A model generated the notes under the pieces. The model was not told the origin of the DNA and did no database searches. It worked only from the letters and a program-made list of their open reading frames with translations. DNA of 64,000 nucleotides, taken from NCBI RefSeq assembly GCF_030269905.1, contig NZ_BSVC01000003.1, positions 310,001-374,000 on the forward strand, written 5' to 3'. A program made the translations under genes and the position numbers. Shown here piece after piece: positions 27,586-36,585 of the stretch (positions are counted from its first letter, which is position 1; each line of letters opens with the position of its first letter). Source of the stretch: Pelosinus sp. IPA-1 (GTDB lineage: Bacteria > Bacillota > Negativicutes > DSM-13327).

Positions 27586-30500
27586 GCCGTTTGAATTTGA
27601 CAGAATGGGCACTAAAACACAAACAATTAGTTTATTTTTTTGTTGTCCTGATTTTTATTATGGGAATCTTTTCTTATCAGCAGCTAGGAAGAATGGAAGA
27701 TCCGGATTTTGTAATCCGCCAAATGATTGTATCCGTATCCTGGCCAGGAGCTAGTGCTCGTCAGGTAGAAGAACAGGTAACTGACAAAATTGAAAAGAAG
27801 CTGCAAGATACACCCGGTATTGATTATTTAAAGAGTTATTCTCAGCCGGGAAAAGCCATTATCTATGTTACTTTAAAGGATACGGTAAATGAAAAGGACG
27901 TTCGCCCAACTTGGCTAGAAGTGCGTAATATGGTCAATGATATCAAAGGAACATTGCCCCAAGGCATCGTTGGCCCTTCTTTTAATGATCGATTTGACGA
28001 TGTATTCGGCAATATTTATACCCTTACCTCTGAGGGATATAGCTATGAAGAAATGCGGGAAGAAGCGGAACATATACGCAGAACCTTACTAGGGGTCAAA
28101 AATGTAAAGAAGGCAGACTTGATTGGCGTTCAAACGGAAAAAATTTATATTGAGATGGAAAATAGTAAATTAGCACAACTTGGAATCGACCCTAATCTGA
28201 TTATCAATACGGTAAAAGCACAAAGTTCAATGGCAGCATCAGGTATGGTTGAAACCTCATCAGATAATGTGTATTTAAGAGTTACTGGCATATTTGAGAA
28301 TATAGACAATCTTAAGAGTCTGCCCATTCGTGCAAATGATCGTACCTTTCGTTTGGAAGATGTAGCTAAGATTCATCGCAGTTATTCTGAACCGATACAA
28401 CCAAAAATGTATTATAATGGACAGCCGGCAATCGGTATTGCCGTTTCCATGGATAAAGGCGGAAATGTTCTTACGCTGGGCACAGACTTAGAGAAAACCA
28501 TTAACCAGATTAAGCAGGATTTGCCCCTTGGCTTAGAAATCAATCAGGTCTCTAATCAGCCTGAAGTGGTCAAAGAATCCATTGGGGAATTTATTAAATC
28601 ATTGAAGGAAGCTATTATCATTGTATTGATTGTATGTTTCTTAAGCCTTGGTATTCGGTCTGGGATTGTTGTTGCCCTATGTATCCCTTTGGTAATTGCC
28701 GGCATCTTTGTATGCATGCAAATCTTTGGAATTGACCTGCATAAAGTTTCCTTAGGTGCTCTCATTATTGCTCTCGGTTTATTAGTCGATGATGCGATTA
28801 TCGCCGTCGAGATGATGACGGTAAAATTAGAACAGGGCTGGGGAAGATTTGAAGCTGCTTGTTATGCATATACAGCGACTGCCTTTCCCATGCTGACAGG
28901 AACTTTGATTACTTGCGCAGGTTTTATCCCCATTGGTTTTTCCAAAGGATCTGCCTCCGAGTTCACGAGCAGTATTTTCACAGTAGTAACCATTGCTCTT
29001 TTAATCTCTTGGTTTGTCTCTGTTTTAGTAACTCCTTTATTAGGGTATAGGCTGATCAATTTGAAACCAAAAGAAAAGGAAACTCACGACCAATATGATT
29101 CTAAATTTTATCAACTTTTCCGTAAAATCCTTACCTGGTGCTTGCAACATCGCAAATTGGTACTTGGTATCACCGTAGCATGTTTTATTAGTTCTCTTTT
29201 CCTCTTAAAACTTGTAAAACAAGAGTTTTTCCCGCCATCCGTTCGTCCTGAGCTCATTGTTGAGATGACGCTGCCAGAAGGTTCTTCATTAAAAGCAACA
29301 GAACAGGAAGCCCAAAAGTTTGCTGAAAAGCTTACCGATGATCCGAATATTGACAATTATAGTTATTATGTTGGCCAAGGAGCACCTCGTTTTGTATTAA
29401 CTTCGGATCCTAAGCTGGCTACAGCCAATTATGCCCAGTTTATTATTGTGGCAAAAAATGTAGAAGCACGTGAAGCGTTGAATAACAAAATCGATACCAT
29501 CTTCACAGAGGATTTTCCCAATGTGCGTGGTCATATAAAGTTGATCCAGACGGGACCACCTTCTCCTTATCCTGTCATGCTGCGGGTTACCGGGTATGAT
29601 CATGAGAAGGTTCGTACCATAGCCAAAGAAGTAAGTGATACCATGATAGCCAATCCCAATCTGAATAATGTTAATTTTGATTGGAATGAAAAAAGTAAAG
29701 TCATGCACTTGGCCGTCGATCAGGATAAAGCTAGAATGTTAGGCATTGACAGTCAAAGCCTAGCCACTGATTTACAGACACAATTATCAGGTGCATCCAT
29801 TGCTGAGTTTTATGAGCAGGATAAAACCGTCGGTATTGTTTTCCGTATGGATGATCAAAACCGCAAAGATCTTTCTACGATTAAAGATCTTCCCATTCAT
29901 ATTGGCAGTGGTAAATTTGTTCCTCTAGATCAAATTGCAAAAATTAGCTATGATGCAGAAGAAGGATTGATTTGGCGGCGTGATCTAAAACCAACCATAA
30001 CCGTTCAGGCCGATGTAAAACCTGGGGTAACGGGGAATGATGCCACCAAAAAAGTGTACGCAGACCTTGCTGCACTGCGTCAGAGCTTGCCACCTGGTTA
30101 TAGCATTGATATAGGTGGATCACTAGAACGCAGTCAGCAATCAATGGAATTTCTGCTAAAACCTGTTCCGATCATGATTGTAATCATCATCACATTGCTA
30201 ATGATCCAATTGCAAAGAATTCCCCTTATGATTCTTGCCATGCTAACAGCACCTCTAGGAATTATCGGTGTTAGTATTTCTATGCTCCTTACCATGCGGC
30301 CAATGGGCTTTGTGGCGGAGCTTGGGATTCTAGCCTTAAGCGGCATGATTATCCGAAATTCAGTCATTCTAATTGACCAGATTGAGCAGCATATTAAAGC
30401 TGGCGAGACACCTTGGGATGCCATCATTGATTCTGCTGTTCTACGCTTCCGCCCCATTATGCTCACGGCGGCTGCTGCCATATTGGGAATGGTTCCTCTC

Positions 30501-30635
30501 ATTCCTAGTACTTTTTGGGGTCCAATGGCAGTAGCCATTGCTGGCGGATTGCTAGGTGCCACTATTTTGACATTATTAGTACTGCCTACCATGTATGCAG
30601 CCTGGTTTAAGGTAAAACAGAATGGTGATGAATAA
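27582..30635 (+). CDS. RND efflux transporter (AcrB/HAE1-like)
   Basis: A proton-driven inner-membrane exporter. The 1017 residues give the duplicated RND layout: helix 1 at about 15-32, a large periplasmic loop to about 335, helices 2-6 with the proton-relay Asp pair in GLLVDDAIIAVEMM (near 405), a second periplasmic loop to about 850, and helices 8-12 ending LLVLPTMYAAWFKVK. It is close in length to AcrB. It is fully open without frameshift. Translational coupling to the fusion protein and the shared dyad upstream make a drug- or solvent-efflux operon under the TetR protein likely. Substrates cannot be read from the sequence. A strong terminator follows. Confidence 0.95.
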   Translation: MSRLNLTEWALKHKQLVYFFVVLIFIMGIFSYQQLGRMEDPDFVIRQMIVSVSWPGASARQVEEQVTDKIEKKLQDTPGIDYLKSYSQPGKAIIYVTLKDTVNEKDVRPTWLEVRNMVNDIKGTLPQGIVGPSFNDRFDDVFGNIYTLTSEGYSYEEMREEAEHIRRTLLGVKNVKKADLIGVQTEKIYIEMENSKLAQLGIDPNLIINTVKAQSSMAASGMVETSSDNVYLRVTGIFENIDNLKSLPIRANDRTFRLEDVAKIHRSYSEPIQPKMYYNGQPAIGIAVSMDKGGNVLTLGTDLEKTINQIKQDLPLGLEINQVSNQPEVVKESIGEFIKSLKEAIIIVLIVCFLSLGIRSGIVVALCIPLVIAGIFVCMQIFGIDLHKVSLGALIIALGLLVDDAIIAVEMMTVKLEQGWGRFEAACYAYTATAFPMLTGTLITCAGFIPIGFSKGSASEFTSSIFTVVTIALLISWFVSVLVTPLLGYRLINLKPKEKETHDQYDSKFYQLFRKILTWCLQHRKLVLGITVACFISSLFLLKLVKQEFFPPSVRPELIVEMTLPEGSSLKATEQEAQKFAEKLTDDPNIDNYSYYVGQGAPRFVLTSDPKLATANYAQFIIVAKNVEAREALNNKIDTIFTEDFPNVRGHIKLIQTGPPSPYPVMLRVTGYDHEKVRTIAKEVSDTMIANPNLNNVNFDWNEKSKVMHLAVDQDKARMLGIDSQSLATDLQTQLSGASIAEFYEQDKTVGIVFRMDDQNRKDLSTIKDLPIHIGSGKFVPLDQIAKISYDAEEGLIWRRDLKPTITVQADVKPGVTGNDATKKVYADLAALRQSLPPGYSIDIGGSLERSQQSMEFLLKPVPIMIVIIITLLMIQLQRIPLMILAMLTAPLGIIGVSISMLLTMRPMGFVAELGILALSGMIIRNSVILIDQIEQHIKAGETPWDAIIDSAVLRFRPIMLTAAAAILGMVPLIPSTFWGPMAVAIAGGLLGATILTLLVLPTMYAAWFKVKQNGDE

Positions 30636-30670
30636 CTTATTCATTACTACGTAATACGCCTATTTATGCT

Positions 30671-30706
30671 AACCTTAGTCACTTTGTTGACTAAGGTTAT
30701 TTTTTT
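30671..30706 (+). terminator. Intrinsic terminator of the efflux operon
   Basis: An 11-bp stem (AACCTTAGTCA at 30671-30681 with its complement at 30688-30698), a 6-nt loop, and a run of T's. Confidence 0.9.
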
Positions 30707-30733
30707 TACATCCCTACTGTCTTTACATCTGTA

Positions 30734-30763
30734 TTGACATAAACTGAGATATAGGATTACAAT
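30734..30763 (+). promoter_or_regulatory. Promoter of nadABC
   Basis: TTGACA (30734-30739), an 18-base spacer and TACAAT (30758-30763), about 70 bases before nadA. A nicotinate-responsive NiaR-type operator would be usual here, but no clean palindrome is visible. Confidence 0.6.
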
Positions 30764-30830
30764 GAGATAAATAACTTTGGTTGAAAGATGCAAAAGGGGA
30801 TTTTGCAATTTGTAGATAAGGAGTGAAAGC

Positions 30831-31736
30831 ATGATAGATTTAACAACGGAGATTCAGCGTTTGAAGCAGGACCGTAATGCAGTGATTTTAGCGCATAATT
30901 ATCAATTAGATGAAGTACAAAGGGTTGCAGACTATGTAGGGGATTCTTTGTATTTAAGTAAAGTAGCAGCCAACAGCAAACAAGATGTCATTGTTTTTTG
31001 TGGTGTTCGCTTTATGGCGGAAACAGCCAAGATACTATCCCCAACGAAAACTGTATTGTTACCAGAGAAAGATGCTGGTTGTCCTTTGGCAGAAATGATT
31101 ACAGCGGAAGGTCTGCGTACCTTAAAGTCTAAGCATCCTGGGGTTCCAGTTGTTTGTTATATAAATTCCTCCGCTGAAGTGAAAGCAGAGAGTGATATAT
31201 GCTGTACTTCGGCGAATGCAGTTAAGATCGTCGCCTCTTTATCCGATCGTAAGGTTATTTTTGTTCCTGATGAGAATTTGGGTGATTATGTTGCCAAACA
31301 AATACCAGAAAAGGAGTTAATACTTTGGAAAGGTCATTGTGTGACTCATGCCAAAGTAAAAGCAGAAGATGTGAAGCAGGTTCGCGAGTTATATCCAGCA
31401 GCAAAAATCTTAATTCATCCAGAGTGTAATCCAGCAGTAGTGAAGTTAGCCGACTTTGTTGGCAGTACATCTGAAATTATTCGTTATGCTGAAGAGTCCG
31501 AGGAAAGCACATTTGTCATCGGAACAGAAATGGGAGTTGTGTGTACTTTACGAGAGACGCTGCCTAATAAACAGTTTTTCTTGTTGCATCCAGGGCTAGT
31601 GTGTCCCAATATGAAAAAAACTAGGTTGGAAAGTGTATATCAAGCATTACATAATCATCAATATGAAATTGATGTGGAGCAAGAACATATTTTATCAGCA
31701 CAGCGCACCTTGGAAAGAATGTTGGAGGTAGTGTGA
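30831..31736 (+). CDS. nadA: Quinolinate synthase
   Basis: Condenses iminoaspartate with dihydroxyacetone phosphate to quinolinate, the second step of NAD synthesis, using an oxygen-sensitive [4Fe-4S] cluster. The 301 residues match the short form of NadA. The substrate-binding motif ILAHNYQ lies at about residues 19-25. Three conserved cluster cysteines are seen: Cys84 in AGCPLAEM, one in SDICCTSANAV, and one in HPGLVCPNMKKT. ATAAGGAGTG precedes the ATG. The stop overlaps the nadB start region by one base, so nadA-nadB-nadC form a coupled operon. Confidence 0.97.
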   Translation: MIDLTTEIQRLKQDRNAVILAHNYQLDEVQRVADYVGDSLYLSKVAANSKQDVIVFCGVRFMAETAKILSPTKTVLLPEKDAGCPLAEMITAEGLRTLKSKHPGVPVVCYINSSAEVKAESDICCTSANAVKIVASLSDRKVIFVPDENLGDYVAKQIPEKELILWKGHCVTHAKVKAEDVKQVRELYPAAKILIHPECNPAVVKLADFVGSTSEIIRYAEESEESTFVIGTEMGVVCTLRETLPNKQFFLLHPGLVCPNMKKTRLESVYQALHNHQYEIDVEQEHILSAQRTLERMLEVV

Positions 31737-33346
31737 TGTCAGAGCGGGGCTACGTTATATCACCCAAAACAAATCTTGCTGCATTAGATGATCAGAGTTA
31801 TGACGTTATCGTCATTGGTGCAGGGATTGCCGGAATGACAGTTGCCTTGTCTTTGGATCCTAAACTTAAAGTGGCACTTATCAGTAAGGAATCAATTCAG
31901 GAGAGCAGTACTTATAAAGCCCAAGGAGGGATGGCGATTTCTCTAGGGGTTGATGACAGCTTAGAAGAACACATTGCTGATACGCTTAGAGTGGGCAGAG
32001 GGTTATGCCATGAGCCAGCAGTAGAGGCTACAGTAAGAGAAGCACCCGCTGCATTAGACTTCTTACAGTCTCTTGGTGCTGATTTCAATCAAGGAGCAGA
32101 CGGGCTGTATTTAGGCAGGGAAGCAGGTCATTCTCACCATCGAATTGTGCATTATTATGATTCAACAGGGCGTCATATTGCAGAAACTATGATAAAGAGA
32201 ATTGAAATACAGGGCAATATAATGCAGCTTGATCAATGTTATTTAGTTGATCTGTTGACAAAACAAAATCAATGTTATGGTTGCATTGTTCTCAATTCTG
32301 GGCGGTTAGTCACACTTCGTGCTAAGGCCATTGTAATAGCTACAGGAGGGTATAGCGGCATATTTGCCCGTTCTACCAATAGCATTTCGGCAAATGGGGA
32401 TGGCCTTGCTGCAGCGTATCGAGCGGGGGCTGCTATTTCGGATATGGAATTTGTTCAGTTTCATCCTACGTCCTTTAAGACATGTTCTGGAGAAATATTT
32501 TTATTAACAGAAGCACTCCGGGGGGAGGGGGCTATGTTGCGTAATGCGGCAGGGGAACGATTTATGTTTTCTTATCATGCCGATGGCGAACTGGCTCCCC
32601 GGGATGAGGTTTCTAGGGCCATTGTCACGGAACTGCAATCTAACAATAAGGATGCTGTATATCTAGATACAAGGCATCTTGGAAAAGACTATTTAACCGA
32701 TCGGTTTAGACAAATCTATGCCGAATTATTGGAAAATGGCTATTGTATGGAAAAAGATATCATTCCTATCGCCCCGGCTGCTCACTATACGATTGGCGGT
32801 ATAACTACGAATCTTTGGGGCCAGACGACATTATCACATTTATTTGCCTGCGGAGAGGTAGCCGCTACAGGTGTCCACGGTGCCAATCGTCTTGCTAGCA
32901 ATTCCTTACTAGAGGGCGTTGTTTTTGGGAGACGAGTTGCTCAGGTCATTAATCAGGACTTTCCAGTCAGTCATCTCATTGATAGGGAAGTTGCTCTAGA
33001 GGGAGACAACGTATGTCATAGTTGTGATACTAAGAAATTAGGAATTATTTTAGACCGAGTAGCAGGAGTGGTGCGTAAGGGAGATGCCATGCGTTTACTG
33101 CTTATGGAGTTACAGGAAAAAGTAGAAGATCCTAGTTCTTGCCTTACTCATATCCAGGGATATCAAGAAAATAATGCCTGTCAGTTGGCAGAATTAGTGT
33201 TAAAAGCAGCCTTGCTTAGGTCTGAGAGTAGAGGCACACATTATCGCGAAGATTTTCCTGAAAGAAAGGATAGGGACTTTTCTAAACATATAACCCAGCA
33301 ATGGGGAAGGAGAGCTGTTTTCAATGAACAAATTAGCCTTAGATGA
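31736..33346 (+). CDS. nadB: L-aspartate oxidase
   Basis: Flavoenzyme that oxidises L-aspartate to iminoaspartate for NadA; in anaerobes fumarate can serve as electron acceptor. The protein of about 536 residues has an N-terminal FAD loop DVIVIGAGIAGMTVALSL (near residue 25), SSTYKAQGGMA, GREAGHSHHRIVH, QFHPTSF, LLTEALRGEGAMLRN, PRDEVSRAI and a C-terminal FAD contact HGANRLASNSLLEGVVFG, all as in NadB and fumarate reductase flavoproteins. ATG 31736 is preferred, with GGAGG seven bases upstream inside nadA. It overlaps nadC by 23 bases. Confidence 0.97.
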   Translation: MSERGYVISPKTNLAALDDQSYDVIVIGAGIAGMTVALSLDPKLKVALISKESIQESSTYKAQGGMAISLGVDDSLEEHIADTLRVGRGLCHEPAVEATVREAPAALDFLQSLGADFNQGADGLYLGREAGHSHHRIVHYYDSTGRHIAETMIKRIEIQGNIMQLDQCYLVDLLTKQNQCYGCIVLNSGRLVTLRAKAIVIATGGYSGIFARSTNSISANGDGLAAAYRAGAAISDMEFVQFHPTSFKTCSGEIFLLTEALRGEGAMLRNAAGERFMFSYHADGELAPRDEVSRAIVTELQSNNKDAVYLDTRHLGKDYLTDRFRQIYAELLENGYCMEKDIIPIAPAAHYTIGGITTNLWGQTTLSHLFACGEVAATGVHGANRLASNSLLEGVVFGRRVAQVINQDFPVSHLIDREVALEGDNVCHSCDTKKLGIILDRVAGVVRKGDAMRLLLMELQEKVEDPSSCLTHIQGYQENNACQLAELVLKAALLRSESRGTHYREDFPERKDRDFSKHITQQWGRRAVFNEQISLR

Positions 33347-34154
33347 TCTACTGCACAGATCCTTACTAGAAGATATCGGTTTTGGCGATATTACCAGTGA
33401 GGCTATTTTTACTGAAAGTCATACATCGCAAGGATTTCTTCTGGCAAAGCAAAATCTTGTTTTAGCGGGAATCCAAGTGTTTTCACGGGTTTTTGCTTTG
33501 TTGGATGATCAAATTCAGATAAGTCCTTATTATACAGATGGTACTTTGGTGCCAGCAGGAGAAAAAATAGCAAGTATGACAGGGAATACTCGCTCCTTAT
33601 TGGCAGGGGAAAGAGTTGCTCTTAATTTGTTGCAGCGAATGTCGGGAATAGCAACTCATACTAGACGTTATGTGGAAGCCTTGAAGGGTTTTTCTACAAT
33701 TATCGTAGATACACGGAAGACTACGCCTGGTTTACGCATGTTAGAAAAATATGCTGTAACGGTTGGTGGTGGGAAGAATCACCGTTATGGGTTAGATTCT
33801 ATGGTATTAATAAAAGATAATCATATTCAGGCAGCAGGTGGTGTCACTGCAGCAGTAGAGCTTGTACGCAGCCAGGGCGCGTGTTTTAGAAAAATCGAAG
33901 TTGAGGTTGAAAATTTGCTGCAGGTGCAAGAAGCATTGTCACTAGGGGTAGATATTATTATGCTAGATAATATGCATATCACTATGATAGAGCAAGCTGC
34001 AAAGATGATTGATGGGAAAGCCTTAATTGAAGTCTCAGGAAATGTGGTATTAGAAAGAGTAGCCCAATTGGCTGCTGCTGGTGTTGATATTATCTCAAGT
34101 GGTGAATTGACTCATTCTGTAAAGACAGCTGATATAAGCATGAGATTGGTATGA
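33324..34154 (+). CDS. nadC: Nicotinate-nucleotide diphosphorylase (quinolinate phosphoribosyltransferase)
   Basis: Turns quinolinate and phosphoribosyl pyrophosphate into nicotinate mononucleotide, the third step of the pathway. The 276 residues have LLEDIGFGDITSEAIF at the N-terminus, NLLQRMSGIATHTRRYVE, the active-site block VDTRKTTPGLRMLEKYAV, GGGKNHRYGLDSMVLIKDNH, and IEVEVENLLQ with DIIMLDNM. Arg, Lys and His residues of the phosphate-binding site lie in these blocks. Its start lies inside nadB with a GGAAGGAGAG ribosome site. It is the last gene before a terminator. No nifS- or yrxA-like gene is adjacent. Confidence 0.97.
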   Translation: MNKLALDDLLHRSLLEDIGFGDITSEAIFTESHTSQGFLLAKQNLVLAGIQVFSRVFALLDDQIQISPYYTDGTLVPAGEKIASMTGNTRSLLAGERVALNLLQRMSGIATHTRRYVEALKGFSTIIVDTRKTTPGLRMLEKYAVTVGGGKNHRYGLDSMVLIKDNHIQAAGGVTAAVELVRSQGACFRKIEVEVENLLQVQEALSLGVDIIMLDNMHITMIEQAAKMIDGKALIEVSGNVVLERVAQLAAAGVDIISSGELTHSVKTADISMRLV

Positions 34155-34162
34155 AAAAATAA

Positions 34163-34204
34163 GAGACAGCCCTTCCATCCCCATAATGGAAAGGGCTGTT
34201 TCTT
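34163..34204 (+). terminator. Intrinsic terminator after nadC
   Basis: A long stem with one bulged A (gagacagcccttccat pairing with atggaaagggctgtttctt) and a 7-nt loop, ending in a short T-rich tract. Confidence 0.75.
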
Positions 34205-34336
34205 GAAGGGGGAATGCTATATGAGGCAATAATAAGGAGGACTATATTACATAATATGAAAGTCTTTCGAAAATGTGCTAGATTACATTAATTATCTTTT
34301 TGGCCCAAGCAAATTTGGCTTTATCCGATGACTAAA

Positions 34337-34450
34337 CCGCTCTAAGACTCCCATCTTATAAGTGGGAGTTAAGAGCGGCTAAGTCCCTGGATAAGTGCGA
34401 CTAAGATTCAGATGGAGTTAAAACTCCATCTGAATCAAGTCTTCTTTATG
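34337..34450. repeat. Two-hairpin element, diverged member of the dispersed repeat family
   Basis: Hairpin one pairs 34337-34353 with 34363-34378 (ccgctct..actccca with tgggagt..agagcgg). Then comes AAGTGCGACTAAG. Hairpin two is perfect, with 13-bp arms at 34405-34417 and 34424-34436, followed by AAGTCTTCTTTAT. The order (hairpin, CGACTAAG, hairpin, AAGTCTTnTTTA) is that of the ~98-bp copies at 43641, 44656 and 61918, though most bases differ. The interval 34205-34336 before it holds no gene I can support. Confidence 0.55.
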
Positions 34451-34493
34451 TTTACGACAAAGGTTATGGCCCGACTTGTGTAGTTGTTGGTGA

Positions 34494-34516
34494 TAATTGA
34501 TAATTAATATCAATTA
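34494..34516. promoter_or_regulatory. Possible Fur-type or related palindrome
   Basis: A perfect inverted repeat, TAATTGATA (34494-34502) and TATCAATTA (34508-34516), with a 5-base spacer. It is GATAAT-like and lies about 90 bases upstream of the exbB promoter. It may be a second metal-regulator site; the match to a Fur box is partial. Confidence 0.35.
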
Positions 34517-34581
34517 CATTAATGAAAAATACTAGATTTAAAATGGGTGATTTAGAAAACTTAATATAAGTAAAAGTAAGC

Positions 34582-34610
34582 TTGACAAAAAATGGGTGGA
34601 TAATTATAAT
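34582..34610 (+). promoter_or_regulatory. Consensus sigma-A promoter of exbB-exbD-tonB
   Basis: TTGACA (34582-34587), exactly 17 bases, TATAAT (34605-34610): both boxes are perfect consensus. The Fur box overlaps and follows the -10 box, so this strong promoter is probably iron-repressed. Confidence 0.85.
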
Positions 34611-34643
34611 GATTACGTTGATAATGATTATTATAATCATTAC
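34605..34643. promoter_or_regulatory. Fur box ahead of exbB-exbD-tonB
   Basis: Overlapping GATAAT-type hexamers occur here. A perfect inverted repeat TAATGATTA (34622-34630) and TAATCATTA (34634-34642) is embedded in GATAATGATTATTATAATC, close to the Fur consensus GATAATGATAATCATTATC. It sits at and just after the -10 box. Confidence 0.8.
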
Positions 34644-34704
34644 ATAAGGAAGTGATGACCCTACAGACAATCGGTAGAAAAAATAGCTTGGAGGTGCAGA
34701 GAGA

Positions 34705-35361
34705 GTGACGGAATTGTTAATGCAAAGTATCAATTTGTTCTATAAAGGCGGACCAGTTATGTATTTTCTCGTAATGTGCTCCTTGGGTGTAGTAGCTATT
34801 ACAGTGGAACGTTTTTTATATTACCGACATGCTGCTTTAAATATGCAGAAGTTCCAGGTTAATCTACAGCCACTACTAGAGAGCCAGTGTGTTGAGGATG
34901 CTGTGCTGCTGTGTGAAAATACAAAGGCAGTTGTAGGAAACGTAACAGCTCAAGGGTTATATGCGTATAAACGGGGAAGCAGTATGGATACTGCTATGGA
35001 AAGTGCCGCCATGTTGGCTGCTGCCCGTTTACGTGAAAATCTCAATTATTTGAGCGCGATTGTTACATTGGCGCCGCTACTTGGACTATTAGGAACAGTG
35101 GTTGGCATGATTAATTCTTTCAGTGTATTTAATATTCAAGCTGGGCAGCCAATGGCAATTACTGGTGGTGTCGGAGAGGCACTGGTGGCAACGGCCACAG
35201 GGCTGACTGTCGCAGTGATGGCCTTAGTTTCTCATACTTATTTTTCTCAGCGATTGGATGGATTGATCACCGATGTGGAACAAGGGATTGCTATGGTCCT
35301 TACTTATTTACGGACCCCAGTAAATGGGAAGATGAAGAGGGAAACACATGAAATTGCGTAA
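34705..35361 (+). CDS. exbB: ExbB-type proton channel subunit (MotA/TolQ/ExbB family)
   Basis: With ExbD it uses the proton gradient to drive TonB. The 218 residues have three membrane helices: about 13-35, about 108-130 (LSAIVTLAPLLGLLGTVVGMI, the conserved channel helix) and about 150-172 (GVGEALVATATGLTVAVMAL). The start is GTG 34705, with GGAGG ten bases upstream; the next Met is six codons in. It overlaps exbD by 14 bases. A TolQ role is possible by sequence, but position beside tonB and a Fur box favours ExbB and iron uptake. It is evidence for an outer membrane. Confidence 0.93.
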   Translation: MTELLMQSINLFYKGGPVMYFLVMCSLGVVAITVERFLYYRHAALNMQKFQVNLQPLLESQCVEDAVLLCENTKAVVGNVTAQGLYAYKRGSSMDTAMESAAMLAAARLRENLNYLSAIVTLAPLLGLLGTVVGMINSFSVFNIQAGQPMAITGGVGEALVATATGLTVAVMALVSHTYFSQRLDGLITDVEQGIAMVLTYLRTPVNGKMKRETHEIA

Positions 35362-35758
35362 TTTACGGCTAGACAATCAACCGCAATTAATGATTATCCC
35401 GATGATTGATATCATTTTCTTTTTGTTAGTATTTTTTATGATGAGTACTTTATCTATGGTGGAACAACGGACAATTCCCGTAAATTTACCCCAAGCCGCC
35501 GCGTCCTTGCAGGATATGCAGCATAACACAGCCATTACCGTTATGCAGGATGGTAATGTTATGTTTGATCAGGAAACAATTCCTTTAACCTTGCTTGGAA
35601 AGAGGGCTAAAACCGCCTTGTTGCAGCAGCCCGAGAATGTATTTGTGCTAAGGGCTGATAAGCAGACGGAGTATGAAAAAGTAGTCGCTGCATTAGATGA
35701 ACTAAAGGCCGCGGGCGCTCGTCGAATATCGATAGCGACGGAACGGAAAGTGAGGTAG
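35348..35758 (+). CDS. exbD: ExbD-type biopolymer transport protein
   Basis: The partner of ExbB in energising TonB. The 136 residues consist of a short cytoplasmic tail, one membrane helix (about 15-35) containing the conserved proton-carrying Asp in PMIDIIFFLLVFFMM, and a periplasmic domain ending in DELKAAGARRISIATE, as in ExbD/TolR. It starts inside exbB with GAAGAGGGAA upstream and is followed by tonB after six bases. Confidence 0.94.
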   Translation: MKLRNLRLDNQPQLMIIPMIDIIFFLLVFFMMSTLSMVEQRTIPVNLPQAAASLQDMQHNTAITVMQDGNVMFDQETIPLTLLGKRAKTALLQQPENVFVLRADKQTEYEKVVAALDELKAAGARRISIATERKVR

Positions 35759-35764
35759 GAAATC

Positions 35765-36400
35765 ATGTCTTATACGGTCCGTTGGCGCAAAGCGATTGCA
35801 CTGTCGGTTTTTTTGCACATTTTTTTAGGTGTGGCAGTTGGTTACATGACGGTTGTGCAAACTCTTCCACCGCCCCCTGATGAACAAGTTATTGAGCTAG
35901 ATATGATGGCTGCCTTACCTGATGATGATTCGTCAGAGTCTGAGCCAGAAAGTGTATTACCAAGTAAACCTGAGCCGGAAGCACTACCAACGACTGAAGA
36001 GCCGATAATAACAGAACCGCCGCCTGTTGTCATTGATGATATAGCGAATAAAGAGCCAGTGCCTATTAAGGAAATCGCCTTAGAAAAGGAAACGACAGCT
36101 ATTGTGAGCAGCAAACACAGTGCGATGGGGACACCACCCATTGTATTAGTGCGGGCCGATGCTGTGAATCCACCTGAGATAGATCAAATTGGTCGAAAAA
36201 TTGTTGTGGTGCTCAGAATGAGAATCATGGAAAATGGTATGCCCGGTAAGGTGGATGTAGCTGTTTCCTCAGGACAAAAAAGTATAAATGACGCAGCTAT
36301 AGCTGCCGCGAAGAAATGGCGATTTGAACCGGCGAAAGATCGAGAAGGGCGTCCAATCGTTTGCTCTACTATATTGTCCATCCCTTTTACGCCAAAGTAG
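35765..36400 (+). CDS. tonB: TonB energy-transducing protein
   Basis: Spans the periplasm and transmits energy to outer-membrane receptors. The 211 residues have an N-terminal membrane anchor at about 10-32 (IALSVFLHIFLGVAVGYM), a Pro/Glu-rich periplasmic linker at about 36-105 (PPPPDEQ, PESVLPSKPEPEALP), and a C-terminal TonB domain from about 135, with VDVAVSSGQKSINDAAIAAA and KKWRFEPAKDREGRP. The gene closes the exbB-exbD-tonB operon. No TonB-dependent receptor is in this window, so the transported substrate is not shown; the Fur box suggests iron chelates. Confidence 0.94.
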   Translation: MSYTVRWRKAIALSVFLHIFLGVAVGYMTVVQTLPPPPDEQVIELDMMAALPDDDSSESEPESVLPSKPEPEALPTTEEPIITEPPPVVIDDIANKEPVPIKEIALEKETTAIVSSKHSAMGTPPIVLVRADAVNPPEIDQIGRKIVVVLRMRIMENGMPGKVDVAVSSGQKSINDAAIAAAKKWRFEPAKDREGRPIVCSTILSIPFTPK

Positions 36401-36434
36401 TTTGAATCTGAAAAAAAAATATGGTTTCCACATG

Positions 36435-36463
36435 TTGACAATGAGAGTAACTTGTATTATTCT
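36435..36463 (+). promoter_or_regulatory. Promoter of the FTR1-P19 iron operon
   Basis: TTGACA (36435-36440), 17 bases, TATTCT (36458-36463), followed directly by a Fur-like box. Confidence 0.6.
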
Positions 36464-36464
36464 T

Positions 36465-36484
36465 TGATAGTGATAATGATTCCC
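36465..36484. promoter_or_regulatory. Fur box ahead of the FTR1-P19 operon
   Basis: Three tandem hexamers GATAGT-GATAAT-GATTCC match the Fur hexamer GATAAT in two of three units and lie just after the -10 box. Confidence 0.65.
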
Positions 36485-36585
36485 AATAACTAAAAATATT
36501 TAGGACTCATTTTGATATTTGTGCTAATTGGTAATTTCGCAATTTTGTGGTTAAAGATTGTTAGATTCTATTTACAGTAGGATTT

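Noticed and set aside
34155-34704. Riboswitch or small regulatory RNA after nadC
   Set aside because: The hairpins here fit a terminator plus a member of the dispersed repeat family; no known riboswitch core was recognised.
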